The notes below the pieces were generated by a model, which saw nothing but the letters and a program-made list of their open reading frames with translations, ran no database searches and had not been told where the DNA came from. The translations under genes and the position numbers were made by a program. A DNA stretch of 64,000 bases. It comes from Acidimicrobiaceae bacterium (GTDB lineage: Bacteria > Actinomycetota > Acidimicrobiia > Acidimicrobiales > UBA8190). The stretch lies in assembly GCA_003151475.1 (NCBI GenBank), contig PLXQ01000069.1:118919-182918 (forward strand), read 5' to 3'. The stretch's first letter is position 1, and every line of letters begins with the position of its first letter. Of this stretch, positions 28,315 through 36,831 are shown one piece after another.

Positions 28315-29325
28315 TCAGCCTGGCCCTTCGTCGAAGATCCGCTGCACGGCATCGATGGCGAACCCTCCCGGGCCCCCGGTGGACGACGCTTCAGGCCGGT
28401 AGGGGCGGTCGAGGATGCCGGCCAGGGTGGCGCCCACCGAGAGCCGTAGGGCGGTCAGGTCGTAGCCGCCCTCGAGCACGAGGACGGTCCGGCCCGATTG
28501 CGGAGCGAACTGCCCGATCCGGCCCATCAGATCGGCGAAGTCGCCGGCCGTCAGCCGCAGCTGGGCCAGCGGATCGGCCCGGTGGGCGTCAAAGCCGGCG
28601 GAGACGAGCACCCAGGTCGGGTCGAAGGCCTCCACCACCGGAGACATGGCGTCGTCGGCCGCCCGCAACAGCACATCGCCCGTGGCCCCGGCTGGGAGCG
28701 GGATGTTCATCGTCAACCCGGGGGCGCCGGACCCACCGGTCTCCTCGGCCCGACCGGTTCCGGGATAGAGGGGCCACTCGTGGGTGGAGATGTACAGGAC
28801 CCGTGGATCGTTCCAGAAGATGGCCTGGGTCCCGTTGCCGTGGTGGACATCGAAGTCGACGATCACCACCCGCTCGCCTCTCTCAGCCAGTGCGGCGGCA
28901 CCAACGGCGATGTTGTTGATCAGACAGAACCCCATGGGCTGCTCGGCCAAAGCGTGATGCCCGGGGGGCCGGGCGGCCACGAAAGCGGTATCCCCGCGGC
29001 CCTGGTCGAGCCCGTCGATGGCGGCCAGCACGCCGCCGGCGGCGAGGAGAGCGGTGTCCCACGACCCCGGACCCACGATCGTGTCGGGATCGATGGCACC
29101 ACCCCCGCTGCGGCAGAAGGCCTCGACGGCGTCGAGGTAGTCCTGGGGATGGACCCGGGTCAGCTCCGCTGAGGTGGCCCGTCGGGGGGCGAGATCGACG
29201 ATGGCGTCGCGCAGACCGGCGTCATCGATCCCTTCCAGGGCAGCGACGACCCGGGCCGGCCGCTCGGGATGGTGGCCACCGGTGTCGTGGTGGTCGAGGG
29301 CAGGAGCGGCGGAGAGCAGCAGCAT
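28315..29325 (-). CDS. histone-deacetylase-family amidohydrolase (AcuC/APAH-like)
   Basis: 336 residues. All zinc-site motifs of the arginase/deacetylase fold are present: ARPPGHHA, the ligand set DFDVHHGNGTQ, and SAGFDAHRADP, plus GGYDL near the C-terminus. Bacterial class II HDAC-like proteins deacetylate acetyl-lysine (AcuC) or acetylpolyamines. It is cytoplasmic. It sits 7 bp downstream of an aldo/keto reductase gene on the same strand. Tyr in EGGYD is the likely transition-state stabiliser. Substrate unknown. Confidence 0.9.
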   Translation of the reverse strand: MLLLSAAPALDHHDTGGHHPERPARVVAALEGIDDAGLRDAIVDLAPRRATSAELTRVHPQDYLDAVEAFCRSGGGAIDPDTIVGPGSWDTALLAAGGVLAAIDGLDQGRGDTAFVAARPPGHHALAEQPMGFCLINNIAVGAAALAERGERVVIVDFDVHHGNGTQAIFWNDPRVLYISTHEWPLYPGTGRAEETGGSGAPGLTMNIPLPAGATGDVLLRAADDAMSPVVEAFDPTWVLVSAGFDAHRADPLAQLRLTAGDFADLMGRIGQFAPQSGRTVLVLEGGYDLTALRLSVGATLAGILDRPYRPEASSTGGPGGFAIDAVQRIFDEGPG

Positions 29326-29332
29326 GTCCGTC

Positions 29333-30193
29333 TCAGCCCGTCGGCATCGGGAAGATGTGCGTCTCGGCGCTCACGGCCTCCGAGGCCGCCGCCCGTTCGG
29401 CGGTGTCCATGGCGGTGAAGCTCCCCGCCGCTCCGAGCGCCAGGGCGAGGACGTCGGTGTCTCCCGGGGTGCAGAAGGCGTGCACTCCCGGCACCGACAG
29501 GGCGAAGCGTACGCCCCGCTCGATCTCCTGCGCGGTGGTGAAGGGTTCGTACCAGGTGTCCGAGGTATGGGTCCTGTCACCCCACGGCCGCGCCGCCGCG
29601 GCCTTGATAGCCATCACCCCGACGTCGCGGCCGGCGGCTTCCTCCAACAGCGCCTCGGCATCGCGCCGGTAGTCGCTGTCCGCCCACAACCGGGGGTTCA
29701 CGGGGAACATCACCGTGTCGAGGTCGTAGCGTCGCAGCGCCTCGGCGTGGGCGGCCGGTGCCGTCAGGTTGTGGCCCGTTATTCCCACCCACCGGCACAG
29801 TCCTTCCTCCCGGGCCCGCAGGATGGCTTCGACGGCCCCGGCCCGGGCATCGAGCTCGGCCAGGTCGGTCACCGCGTGCAGCTGGTAGAGATCGAAACGG
29901 TCACACCTGAGCAGCGCCAGCGACTCCTCCATTTGGGCCCGCACCCCGTCAGGATTGCTGCGCTGGGTCTTGCACCCCACGAAGAGCCGGTCCCGCACCG
30001 CCGGGATGAGAGGTCCGAGCAGCTCCTGGGCCCGTCCGTAGCGGGGGGCCACATCGAGATGGTTTACCCCGGCGTCGAGCGCCGAGCGGAACACCCGTTC
30101 GGCGTTCTCGGGGTCCGATCCCCACAGGGCTGCGGCGCCGAAGACGGCCACCGACGACGCGTGTTCGGTGCGTCCGAGCCGTCGCGTCTGCAC
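29333..30193 (-). CDS. aldo/keto reductase (short, YghZ/general-stress-like)
   Basis: 286 residues. The AKR tetrad is Asp47, Tyr52 (DVAPRYG), Lys75 (GCKTQRSN) and His106 (DLYQLHAVTD). It lacks the extended cofactor loop of larger AKRs, like the group found in many bacterial genomes without known substrates. It lies directly upstream of the HDAC-family gene (7 bp), so they are co-transcribed. The start ATG follows GGTCGTGCAGACG, with no strong ribosome site. Confidence 0.82.
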   Translation of the reverse strand: MQTRRLGRTEHASSVAVFGAAALWGSDPENAERVFRSALDAGVNHLDVAPRYGRAQELLGPLIPAVRDRLFVGCKTQRSNPDGVRAQMEESLALLRCDRFDLYQLHAVTDLAELDARAGAVEAILRAREEGLCRWVGITGHNLTAPAAHAEALRRYDLDTVMFPVNPRLWADSDYRRDAEALLEEAAGRDVGVMAIKAAAARPWGDRTHTSDTWYEPFTTAQEIERGVRFALSVPGVHAFCTPGDTDVLALALGAAGSFTAMDTAERAAASEAVSAETHIFPMPTG

Positions 30194-30377
30194 GACCAGG
30201 ACGGTACCGCGCCGTCACCCGCCGATGTCGGGCCCGCCTTCGAGGACCCGCCGGGCCTCTCCCTGGGGCGTCGGGGTCCGAGGTGGGGTCTCCCCGGGTG
30301 GCCCCGGCCCCCACCGGTCGACGAAGTCTCCGCCGTTGCGGTACCGGCCAAGGCGTCGGGCGGCCTACGCTTCCCCC

Positions 30378-30497
30378 ATGGCAACGAAATCACGACCTAC
30401 GGCCGAACCGAAGAAGCCCGGCAAGTCGCTCAAAGAGAAGCGGCAGGCCAAGCACGAGAAGCAGGCCGCCCAGAAGCAGGCTCGCAGCGCCAAGTAG
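30378..30497 (+). CDS. 39-residue highly basic protein
   Basis: ATG 30378 opens a frame to TAG at 30497 encoding MATKSRPTAEPKKPGKSLKE and then a Lys/Arg/Gln/Ala-rich helix ending KQARSAK. Small basic proteins with this opening are common in actinobacterial genomes and have no assigned role; nucleic-acid or ribosome association is plausible from charge. It lies 77 bp upstream of argS on the same strand. Confidence 0.65.
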   Translation: MATKSRPTAEPKKPGKSLKEKRQAKHEKQAAQKQARSAK

Positions 30498-30574
30498 CTC
30501 CGCCGCCGGGCAGGAGCACAGCTGAGCGTCCGGCTGGTGGCGAGGTAGGTGGGCCGCGGGCGCGAAGATGAGCC

Positions 30575-32296
30575 ATGGACGACACGAAGACCGTGCTCGA
30601 GACCCGACTGCGGGCGGTCTTCGATGCCGTCGAGACGGGAGCCGACCCCGTCCTACGGCCGTCGGACCACGCCGATTTCCAGGCCAATGGCGCTCTGGCC
30701 CTGGCCAAGCGTCTCGGACGTCAACCCCGGGAGTTGGCGGCCGAGATCGCCGCCGCCGCCTCACTCGACGATCTCTGTGAGACGGTCGAAGTCAGCGGCC
30801 CCGGCTTCATCAACCTGACCCTTTCGACGTCGTTCATCGCCAACCAGCTCTCGGCCATGGCCGCCGACGATCGCCTCGGCGTGCTCGGGTCGGAGCCCGA
30901 GAACGTCATCATCGACTACTCGAGCCCCAACGTGGCCAAGGAGATGCACGTCGGCCATCTCCGGGGCACGGTCATCGGTGACGCTCTGTGCCGGATGCTC
31001 ACCTATGTCGGTCACCACGTCCGGCGGGAGAACCACATCGGGGACTGGGGTACGCCCTTCGGCATGCTCATCGAGCACCTCATCGATGTCGGAGAGGAAA
31101 AGGCCGTCCTCGAGCTGTCGGTCGGTGATCTCGACACCTTCTACCGTCAGGCCCGCGCCTCCTTCGACAGCGACCCCACCTTCCGCGACCGCAGTCGCGC
31201 CCGCGTCGTGCTTCTCCAGTCCGGTGACGCCGAGACCATGCGGTTGTGGCAAATCCTGGTGGCCGAGAGCGTCCGCTACTTCGACGAGGTCTACGCCAAG
31301 CTGGGTGTTCTTCTCACCGACGACGACATCGTGGGGGAGAGCGCGTACAACTCCATGCTGGCCGACGTGGTGCGCGACCTCGACGGCCTCGGCCTTTTGG
31401 TGGAGAGCGACGGGGCCCGCTGCGTCTTCCCGCCCGGGTTCACCAACAGAAACGGCGATCCGCTACCGCTCATCGTGCGGAAGTCGGACGGCGGATACGG
31501 CTATGCGGCCACCGACCTGGCTGCCATCCGTGACCGTGTCGGTCGTCTCGGGGCCACAGAGATCCTCTACGTCGTCGGCGCACCCCAGGCACAGCATTTC
31601 GAGATGTGTTTCGCCGCCGCGACGATGGCCGGCTGGTTACCCGACGGCGTGCGCGTCGCCCACGTCTCTTTCGGATCCGTCCAGGGCGCCGACCACAAGA
31701 TCCTGAAGACTAGAGCCGGCGATCGCATCCGGTTAGTCGATCTCCTCGACGAAGCGGTGGAGCGGGCCGAGACGGCCATCGCCGAGAAAAATCCCGACCT
31801 CGACGCGGCCACCAGGGGTTCGGTGGCCAAGATGCTCGGCGTCGGAGCCATCAAGTACGCCGACCTCTCGACCGACCGCACCCGCGACTACGTCTTTGAC
31901 TGGGAGCGCATGTTGGCCTTCGAGGGGAACACGGCGCCCTATCTGCAGTACGCCCACGCCCGGATCCGCTCCATCTTCCGACGCGGTAATGCCGCTGTCC
32001 CGGACCCGGGGCCGCTCCCCCTTCTGACCGAGCCCGCCGAACGGGATTTAGCGCTCGCCCTTCTCGGCTTCAATGACGCCGTGACGTCCACTCTCGGATC
32101 GTGGAACCCGTCGCGGCTGTGCGCCTACCTCTTCGACCTGGCCACCACCTTCACCGGCTTTTACGAGAACTGCCCGGTGTTGAAGGCACCCACCGATGAG
32201 CTGCGCACGAGCCGTCTCGCTCTGTCCGATCTGACGGCGCGCGTCCTCGCCCAGGGCCTCGAGCTCCTGGGGATCTCCGCTCCCGACCAGATGTAG
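30575..32296 (+). CDS. argS: arginyl-tRNA synthetase
   Basis: 573 residues, class I synthetase that charges tRNA-Arg. An N-terminal Arg-tRNA-synthetase domain comes first (MDDTKTVLETRLRAVFDAVE). The nucleotide-binding motif HVGH is at 125-128 in SSPNVAKEMHVGHLRGTVIG, followed by NHIGDWGTPFGML. The degenerate KMSKS-like segment is DHKILKTRAGD, as usual for bacterial ArgRS. The C-terminal anticodon-binding domain ends APDQM. Length is normal. The gene appears to be single and is preceded by a small basic-protein gene. Confidence 0.96.
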   Translation: MDDTKTVLETRLRAVFDAVETGADPVLRPSDHADFQANGALALAKRLGRQPRELAAEIAAAASLDDLCETVEVSGPGFINLTLSTSFIANQLSAMAADDRLGVLGSEPENVIIDYSSPNVAKEMHVGHLRGTVIGDALCRMLTYVGHHVRRENHIGDWGTPFGMLIEHLIDVGEEKAVLELSVGDLDTFYRQARASFDSDPTFRDRSRARVVLLQSGDAETMRLWQILVAESVRYFDEVYAKLGVLLTDDDIVGESAYNSMLADVVRDLDGLGLLVESDGARCVFPPGFTNRNGDPLPLIVRKSDGGYGYAATDLAAIRDRVGRLGATEILYVVGAPQAQHFEMCFAAATMAGWLPDGVRVAHVSFGSVQGADHKILKTRAGDRIRLVDLLDEAVERAETAIAEKNPDLDAATRGSVAKMLGVGAIKYADLSTDRTRDYVFDWERMLAFEGNTAPYLQYAHARIRSIFRRGNAAVPDPGPLPLLTEPAERDLALALLGFNDAVTSTLGSWNPSRLCAYLFDLATTFTGFYENCPVLKAPTDELRTSRLALSDLTARVLAQGLELLGISAPDQM

Positions 32297-32343
32297 ATCG
32301 ATCGACGCGATCGGCGCGTTGGGCGTCGAGCCCCGGTGACGAC

Positions 32344-33438
32344 TTACGCCGGGATCCCGCTGTCGGCCGGCAACTCGAGAAGACGGGCGATCTTGCGGGC
32401 CCAGTCGGTGCCCCGGGGCGATGTCGCCTCCACCCATTGCGCCAAAGCGCCGACGGCACTGTGGCCGCCCGACACCACCGCCACCTGGGGAGAGGTCCGA
32501 GGGCTCCCGTGGATGCCGGGGATACCCCAGGGGAACTCGCCGAAGGAGCTGCCGGGCCGGCCCCAGGCCACCACGGTGTCGGCGGCCAACGGCTCGCGGC
32601 CCACCACGGCTTCGACGGCATCGAGCCAGCGCGGGTGGCGGCCACCCTCGCCGGTGATGATGGCGGCCGACCCGTCGCGGATGATGCGAGCCTCGACTCC
32701 GGCGCGCGCGGCGGCATCGTCGAGGTCGATCGACTCGCCCTGACCGTCTTCCTGGCTGTGGTCACTCACCACCATCACCACCCAGTCCTCCCACCGCGGC
32801 TCGAGGGCACGGCGGACACTGTCGATGGCGCTGTCGTTCCACCGGTAGGCCTCGAAGGCCTCGTCGCTGTCGGGGCCGTAGAGATGGGCCGACGTGTCGG
32901 GACCGTTCAGCTGGGCCACCAAAAGGTCGGGGGCCCTTCCGACGGCCTCGGCGATCCGCTCGGCCGTCGCCGCGTCGTCGGCGTACTCGAGGGCGTCGCG
33001 GGCCACCTCGGGACCGAAGGAACCCCCCTCGGGCCAGCACATATCGGCCGCGTCGGCGCCCATGGCCCCGACCAGATGGTGATCGCCGAGAACGGCGGCG
33101 GTGGACCTTTTGGCCCGGGTGCAGGCGTCGAAGAGGGTGGGGGAGCGGGGCCCCACGTTCCAGGCCTCGATCAGAGGAGCGGGCGACCCGGGCGGCCGGG
33201 CGGGGTCGTCGGGATCGGTCGACGGAGTGGGGATCTTGCTCGACCACAATCCGTGGACCGCCGGCGTCACTCCCGTCACGAACGTGGCGTGATTGGGATA
33301 CGTCGAGGCCGGCATGACGCCCACCCCGCCCCCGCGGTTCCAGCCCCCCGACTCGCCCATGGCCGTGAGCGTGGGCATCACGTCGGGCCGGACGTGTCGG
33401 GGCGACAGTCCGTCGAGGATGAGAAGGAGCACATGCAC
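32344..33438 (-). CDS. alkaline-phosphatase-superfamily hydrolase (nucleotide pyrophosphatase/phosphodiesterase type)
   Basis: 364 residues from GTG 33438, supported by GGAGG 8 bp upstream. The two-metal site of NPP-type enzymes is recognisable: Asp in LLLILDGLS, catalytic Thr in MPASTYPNHATFVTG, NGPDTSAHLYGPD, and VVSDHSQED. There is no signal peptide, so it is probably intracellular. It lies 64 bp downstream of the phosphonatase-like HAD gene and probably shares its operon. Phosphonoacetate hydrolase (PhnA) belongs to the same superfamily, so a phosphonate role is possible; a generic phosphodiesterase is also possible. Confidence 0.82.
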   Translation of the reverse strand: MHVLLLILDGLSPRHVRPDVMPTLTAMGESGGWNRGGGVGVMPASTYPNHATFVTGVTPAVHGLWSSKIPTPSTDPDDPARPPGSPAPLIEAWNVGPRSPTLFDACTRAKRSTAAVLGDHHLVGAMGADAADMCWPEGGSFGPEVARDALEYADDAATAERIAEAVGRAPDLLVAQLNGPDTSAHLYGPDSDEAFEAYRWNDSAIDSVRRALEPRWEDWVVMVVSDHSQEDGQGESIDLDDAAARAGVEARIIRDGSAAIITGEGGRHPRWLDAVEAVVGREPLAADTVVAWGRPGSSFGEFPWGIPGIHGSPRTSPQVAVVSGGHSAVGALAQWVEATSPRGTDWARKIARLLELPADSGIPA

Positions 33439-33502
33439 GGAAGCGACCTCCGGGTCCGGTCTTGAGTGTGGGATCACCACGAGCCGGCTGGCCCTAGCTT
33501 GC

Positions 33503-34201
33503 TCACCCGAGGATCACGCGGGCCAAGTCGGAGACCCCGGGCAGGATGTGGGTGTGGGGGGCCGCCTCGAGTTGGGCCCGGTCGTGGGCCCCGGTGAGAA
33601 CGCCGGCGACGATGCCGGCCCCGGCCCGCCAGCCGGCCAGCAGGTCGCTGGCCGTGTCACCGGCCACGGCCACAGCGCGGACATCGTCAATCTGCAGCCG
33701 CAGGACAGCGGTGAGGATCATGTCGGGCCACGGACGCCCGCGCCCGGCGTCACTGGGGGAGAGAACGAGGTCGACGGCACTGCCCCATCCGAGGGCGGCG
33801 AGGATCCGGTCACGCGTCGGCGGGGCGAAGCCCGTGGTCAGACATACCCGCACACCGGCCGCCCGCAGTTCGGCCATGGCGTCGGTCGCTCCGGGGAGAG
33901 CGCCGATCTCGCCCCGGCCCACGGCGTCGTCGTAGGCGGCCTCGAAGGCGAGGTTGGCCCTCTCGGCTTTCGCCCTGTCGCCGGAGAAGAGCTCGGTGAA
34001 GACGTCGATCTTCGACTGACCCATGGTCCGCATGACGAACTCGTCCGGGTCGCCCACGGCACCGGCGCTGTCCACGCCGCCCACCTCGTCGAGGGCCCGG
34101 CGAAAGGCGCGCTCCACCACGCCGTCGTCAGACACCGTTGTCCCCGCCATGTCGAGAGCGGCGAGACGCACCGGGGAGATTACGCCAGACGTGCCGGTCA
34201 T
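33503..34201 (-). CDS. phosphonatase-like HAD hydrolase
   Basis: 232 residues. HAD motif I is ALDMAGTTVSDD (Asp17, with Ala19 at the usual phosphonatase acid/base +2 position). A conserved Lys64 in MGQSKIDV matches the Schiff-base region of phosphonoacetaldehyde hydrolase and its PhnX-like relatives. Motif II is in CLTTGFAPPTRD and motifs III/IV in AVAGDTASDL. The start overlaps the stop of the FAD oxidoreductase gene (ATGA). This pairing is the proposed aminophosphonate route: the FAD enzyme makes a phosphono-aldehyde and this enzyme cleaves its C-P bond to give phosphate. Confidence 0.85.
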   Translation of the reverse strand: MTGTSGVISPVRLAALDMAGTTVSDDGVVERAFRRALDEVGGVDSAGAVGDPDEFVMRTMGQSKIDVFTELFSGDRAKAERANLAFEAAYDDAVGRGEIGALPGATDAMAELRAAGVRVCLTTGFAPPTRDRILAALGWGSAVDLVLSPSDAGRGRPWPDMILTAVLRLQIDDVRAVAVAGDTASDLLAGWRAGAGIVAGVLTGAHDRAQLEAAPHTHILPGVSDLARVILG

Positions 34202-35322
34202 CTCGTCACCCAGGCCCACGTCTGCTCGGCGATGGCGGGAGAGAGGGTCATGCCTCTCCCGGCCAGTGCGGTGACGACGACCACACCGGGCTCGACCTCC
34301 TCCCGGACACAGACCCGGTCGTCGGTGGCCGCCGAATAGACGCCCGCCCACCGCCGCACCACGGCCGGCAGCGTCCAGCCGAGGATCTCCTCGGCCCGCC
34401 GCCGCAGGCAGTCGTAGAGGACCTCCTCGACGGCGAAGTCGAACGGCTCCTCGTAGACGTGGGTGTCGCCGATGGTGAGCCCACCGGCGGCGCGCTGCAC
34501 GAGAAGCAGCTGCATGCCGGACGAAGCTGTCTCTTCAGACGGTGCCGACAGCTGCGCCCGGCCGGGCAGGTCGAACGCCGGGTAATAGCGCATCGAGTCG
34601 CCATCGGCGATCGACGTGGCCAGTACCTCGGGCGCCGGGGCGGTCTGCATCATCTGCAGTCGGCACCGGCGAACCGGGGCTTGCGCCAGCGCCGTCCCCA
34701 CCGAGCCGCCGAGGCCGCTGAGAGCGTCGCCGGGGCAGACGATCACGAGCGAACCTTGGTAGAGATCACCGAGGTGGTCGACCACCTGACCGCCTGTGAC
34801 CTCGACGGCCCGTCGTCCGGGGACGAAGCGGTAACGACCGCTGTCGAGAAGATGGCCCCGCAACGCTCCGAGGACGGCACCAGGTTCCACCACGGCGTCG
34901 CGCCGGCACAGGAGCCCGCCCACGACCTTGCCCCGGACAGCGGGGTTGGCGGCTCGGACCTCGTCGGCACCGAGAACCGACAGCTGGCGGGCCGCCGACG
35001 GGGGCCGGGCGGCCAGCTCGTGCATCAGCGCCAACTCGGAGGGGTCGGTGGCCACGGTCACAGAGCCGTTGGCCCGGAAACCCAACCCGGGGGCCACGGC
35101 AGCGGTGCTCTCCCACAGTTCGCGGGCGCGCAGCCCCAGCTCGAGCTCTTCGCCCTCGGCCCGGCCACTCACCCACACGAGACCGAAGTTCCGCACCGAA
35201 GCCCGACGGGGACCGGCATCGGCCTCGAGCTGGACGACGTCCCAGCGGCGCCGGACCGCTTCGAGCGCGTGCATGGTTCCGATCACCCCGCCCCCGACGA
35301 TGACCACCCGTTGCCCGTCCAT
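34198..35322 (-). CDS. FAD-dependent oxidoreductase linked to phosphonate metabolism (TIGR03364 / PbfD-like)
   Basis: 374 residues from ATG 35322. The N-terminus VVIVGGGVIGTMHALEAVRR is the FAD-binding loop, and RNFGLVWVSGRAEGEELELG is typical of the DAO-family clade linked to phosphonatase-like genes. Family members oxidatively deaminate or dealkylate 2-aminoethylphosphonate-type amines, giving phosphonoacetaldehyde. The gene's stop overlaps the start of the phosphonatase-like HAD gene. Its own promoter region is only 65 bp, divergent from a GNAT acetyltransferase gene at 35388. Confidence 0.85.
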   Translation of the reverse strand: MDGQRVVIVGGGVIGTMHALEAVRRRWDVVQLEADAGPRRASVRNFGLVWVSGRAEGEELELGLRARELWESTAAVAPGLGFRANGSVTVATDPSELALMHELAARPPSAARQLSVLGADEVRAANPAVRGKVVGGLLCRRDAVVEPGAVLGALRGHLLDSGRYRFVPGRRAVEVTGGQVVDHLGDLYQGSLVIVCPGDALSGLGGSVGTALAQAPVRRCRLQMMQTAPAPEVLATSIADGDSMRYYPAFDLPGRAQLSAPSEETASSGMQLLLVQRAAGGLTIGDTHVYEEPFDFAVEEVLYDCLRRRAEEILGWTLPAVVRRWAGVYSAATDDRVCVREEVEPGVVVVTALAGRGMTLSPAIAEQTWAWVTR

Positions 35323-35387
35323 GGGGGACGATGATCGCACGGGCCGGAGAGGACCCGGCAGAGAGCGTCCGCCAGAGAGGAGACCCC

Positions 35388-35906
35388 GTGACCTCTTCAC
35401 CGCTGCAGGAGCGCACGGTCACCACCCGGACCGGCGCCTCGGTCGCCATCGGTCCGCTCGTGCTCAGCGACCACGACGCTCTCTACGATCTCTTCGCCGA
35501 CGCCGTGGCCAGCGGCGACGGCTACCCGCAGGCGCCACCGCTCACCCGCGGAATGTTCGACGCCACCTGGGTAAATCCGGTGACGCTGGCCGTGGCGGCC
35601 CGACTCGACGGTGCCGTCGTCGGTGCCTACTACCTGAAGCCGAACTTTCCCGGCCGGGCCGCCCACATCGCCAACGCCGGGTACGTGGTGGCGAGCGCCC
35701 ACCGAAGAGCCGGCATCGGCCGGCTGCTGGTGGAGGACTCCATCGGGCGCGCCCCCCTCCTCGGATTCGATGCCATCCAGTTCAACCTGGTCTTCGTCAC
35801 CAATCCGGCCCGGGCTCTCTACGAAGAGCTGGGGTGGCGGGAGATCGGACGCCTCCCCGAAGCGGTCGAGGGTGAGGATGCCGTCATCTACTGGCGGCGC
35901 GTGTGA
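35388..35906 (+). CDS. GNAT-family acetyltransferase
   Basis: 172 residues from GTG 35388 (AGAGAGGAGACCCC upstream). The acetyl-CoA loop is VVASAHRRAGIGRLLVEDSI, and the C-terminal strand pattern FNLVFVTNPARALYEELGWR is typical of GNAT proteins. N-acetyltransferases act on amino groups of small molecules or proteins; the substrate is unknown. It is divergent from the FAD oxidoreductase of the phosphonate operon, so acetylation of an aminophosphonate is conceivable but unproven. Confidence 0.85.
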   Translation: MTSSPLQERTVTTRTGASVAIGPLVLSDHDALYDLFADAVASGDGYPQAPPLTRGMFDATWVNPVTLAVAARLDGAVVGAYYLKPNFPGRAAHIANAGYVVASAHRRAGIGRLLVEDSIGRAPLLGFDAIQFNLVFVTNPARALYEELGWREIGRLPEAVEGEDAVIYWRRV

Positions 35907-35915
35907 CAGGGACGG

Positions 35916-36668
35916 TTAGACGCCGACGGGAAGGCGCCGAGCTGTCTTCGGCGTGATGTTCTCGTGCCGGAGCTTGGCCCACTTGAAGCGCACCATCAGG
36001 CGGACCACCCACCAGGCGGGGTCGAACTCGCCCTTGGCCAGCGACAACCGCCCCGACGTGGTCGCCGCGTGGTGGTTGTTGTGCAGTCCCTCGCCGGCTA
36101 CCAACCACGCCAACCACTGGTTGTTGGTAGCCAGGTTGTCGTAGGGACGGCTCCCCCAGTGGTGGCCGACGGCGTTGATGGCGCCGTTGCCCACCAGGTA
36201 ATAGGCGGTGTGGACGACACTTGCGATGAGGGCGACCTCCCAGCCGAAAACGATGAAGAGCAGCCCCACCCCGAGACCGAGCCCGAGCAGGCTGTGGTCG
36301 AACAGGACACGGTCCCACCGATCCGGCGGCAGGTCCCGGGCATAGCGGCTCACCGCTTCGGGATCGCGCGCCACCTTCCGGTAGAGCATGACGTTGGTCC
36401 ACTGCACCGTGGCGTAGCCAAGGAGCACGGGAGAGTGGGGGTCGCCGGTCTTGTCGGTGAAGGCGTGGTGCTTGCGATGCACTGCCACCCACTGCCGAGG
36501 GCGGATGCCTGTCAGCATCCACGTGAGGACCCGGCATACGGCGGTGGTCACGGGTGACAGGGTGAGCGCCCGGTGCGACAGTGTCCGGTGCAGGTAGATG
36601 GTGGTGAGATACAGCCCGGCCTGGGCGACGACGAGGCCGATGGCCACAGCCAGAAGAACCTTTAACAT
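35916..36668 (-). CDS. membrane fatty-acid (acyl-CoA) desaturase
   Basis: 250 residues. All three His boxes of the SCD/DesC-type desaturases are present: HRTLSH (27-32), HRKHH (64-68) and the C-terminal HNNHH (near 208), plus VGHHWG. Hydrophobic spans before and after the first two boxes are the expected membrane helices. The enzyme introduces a double bond into acyl-CoA (or phospholipid acyl chains) using O2 and an electron donor. No reductase gene is adjacent. Start ATG 36668; an in-frame GTG at 36677 is possible. The 3' end meets the convergent GNAT gene within 9 bp. Confidence 0.9.
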   Translation of the reverse strand: MLKVLLAVAIGLVVAQAGLYLTTIYLHRTLSHRALTLSPVTTAVCRVLTWMLTGIRPRQWVAVHRKHHAFTDKTGDPHSPVLLGYATVQWTNVMLYRKVARDPEAVSRYARDLPPDRWDRVLFDHSLLGLGLGVGLLFIVFGWEVALIASVVHTAYYLVGNGAINAVGHHWGSRPYDNLATNNQWLAWLVAGEGLHNNHHAATTSGRLSLAKGEFDPAWWVVRLMVRFKWAKLRHENITPKTARRLPVGV

Positions 36669-36831
36669 CGGCCACACGCTAATGCACGCCCGGCCGACCC
36701 CCGGCGGGCGCCCTCCGCCGGGGGGACAGAAGCGCCCGGCGTCAGGCAGGGACCGGTCCCATGGGTCAGACTTGGCTCCGCCAGCGATCGGACCTGGCAG
36801 ACCAGGCAGACGTGGCCGGGAGGGGAGAGCC

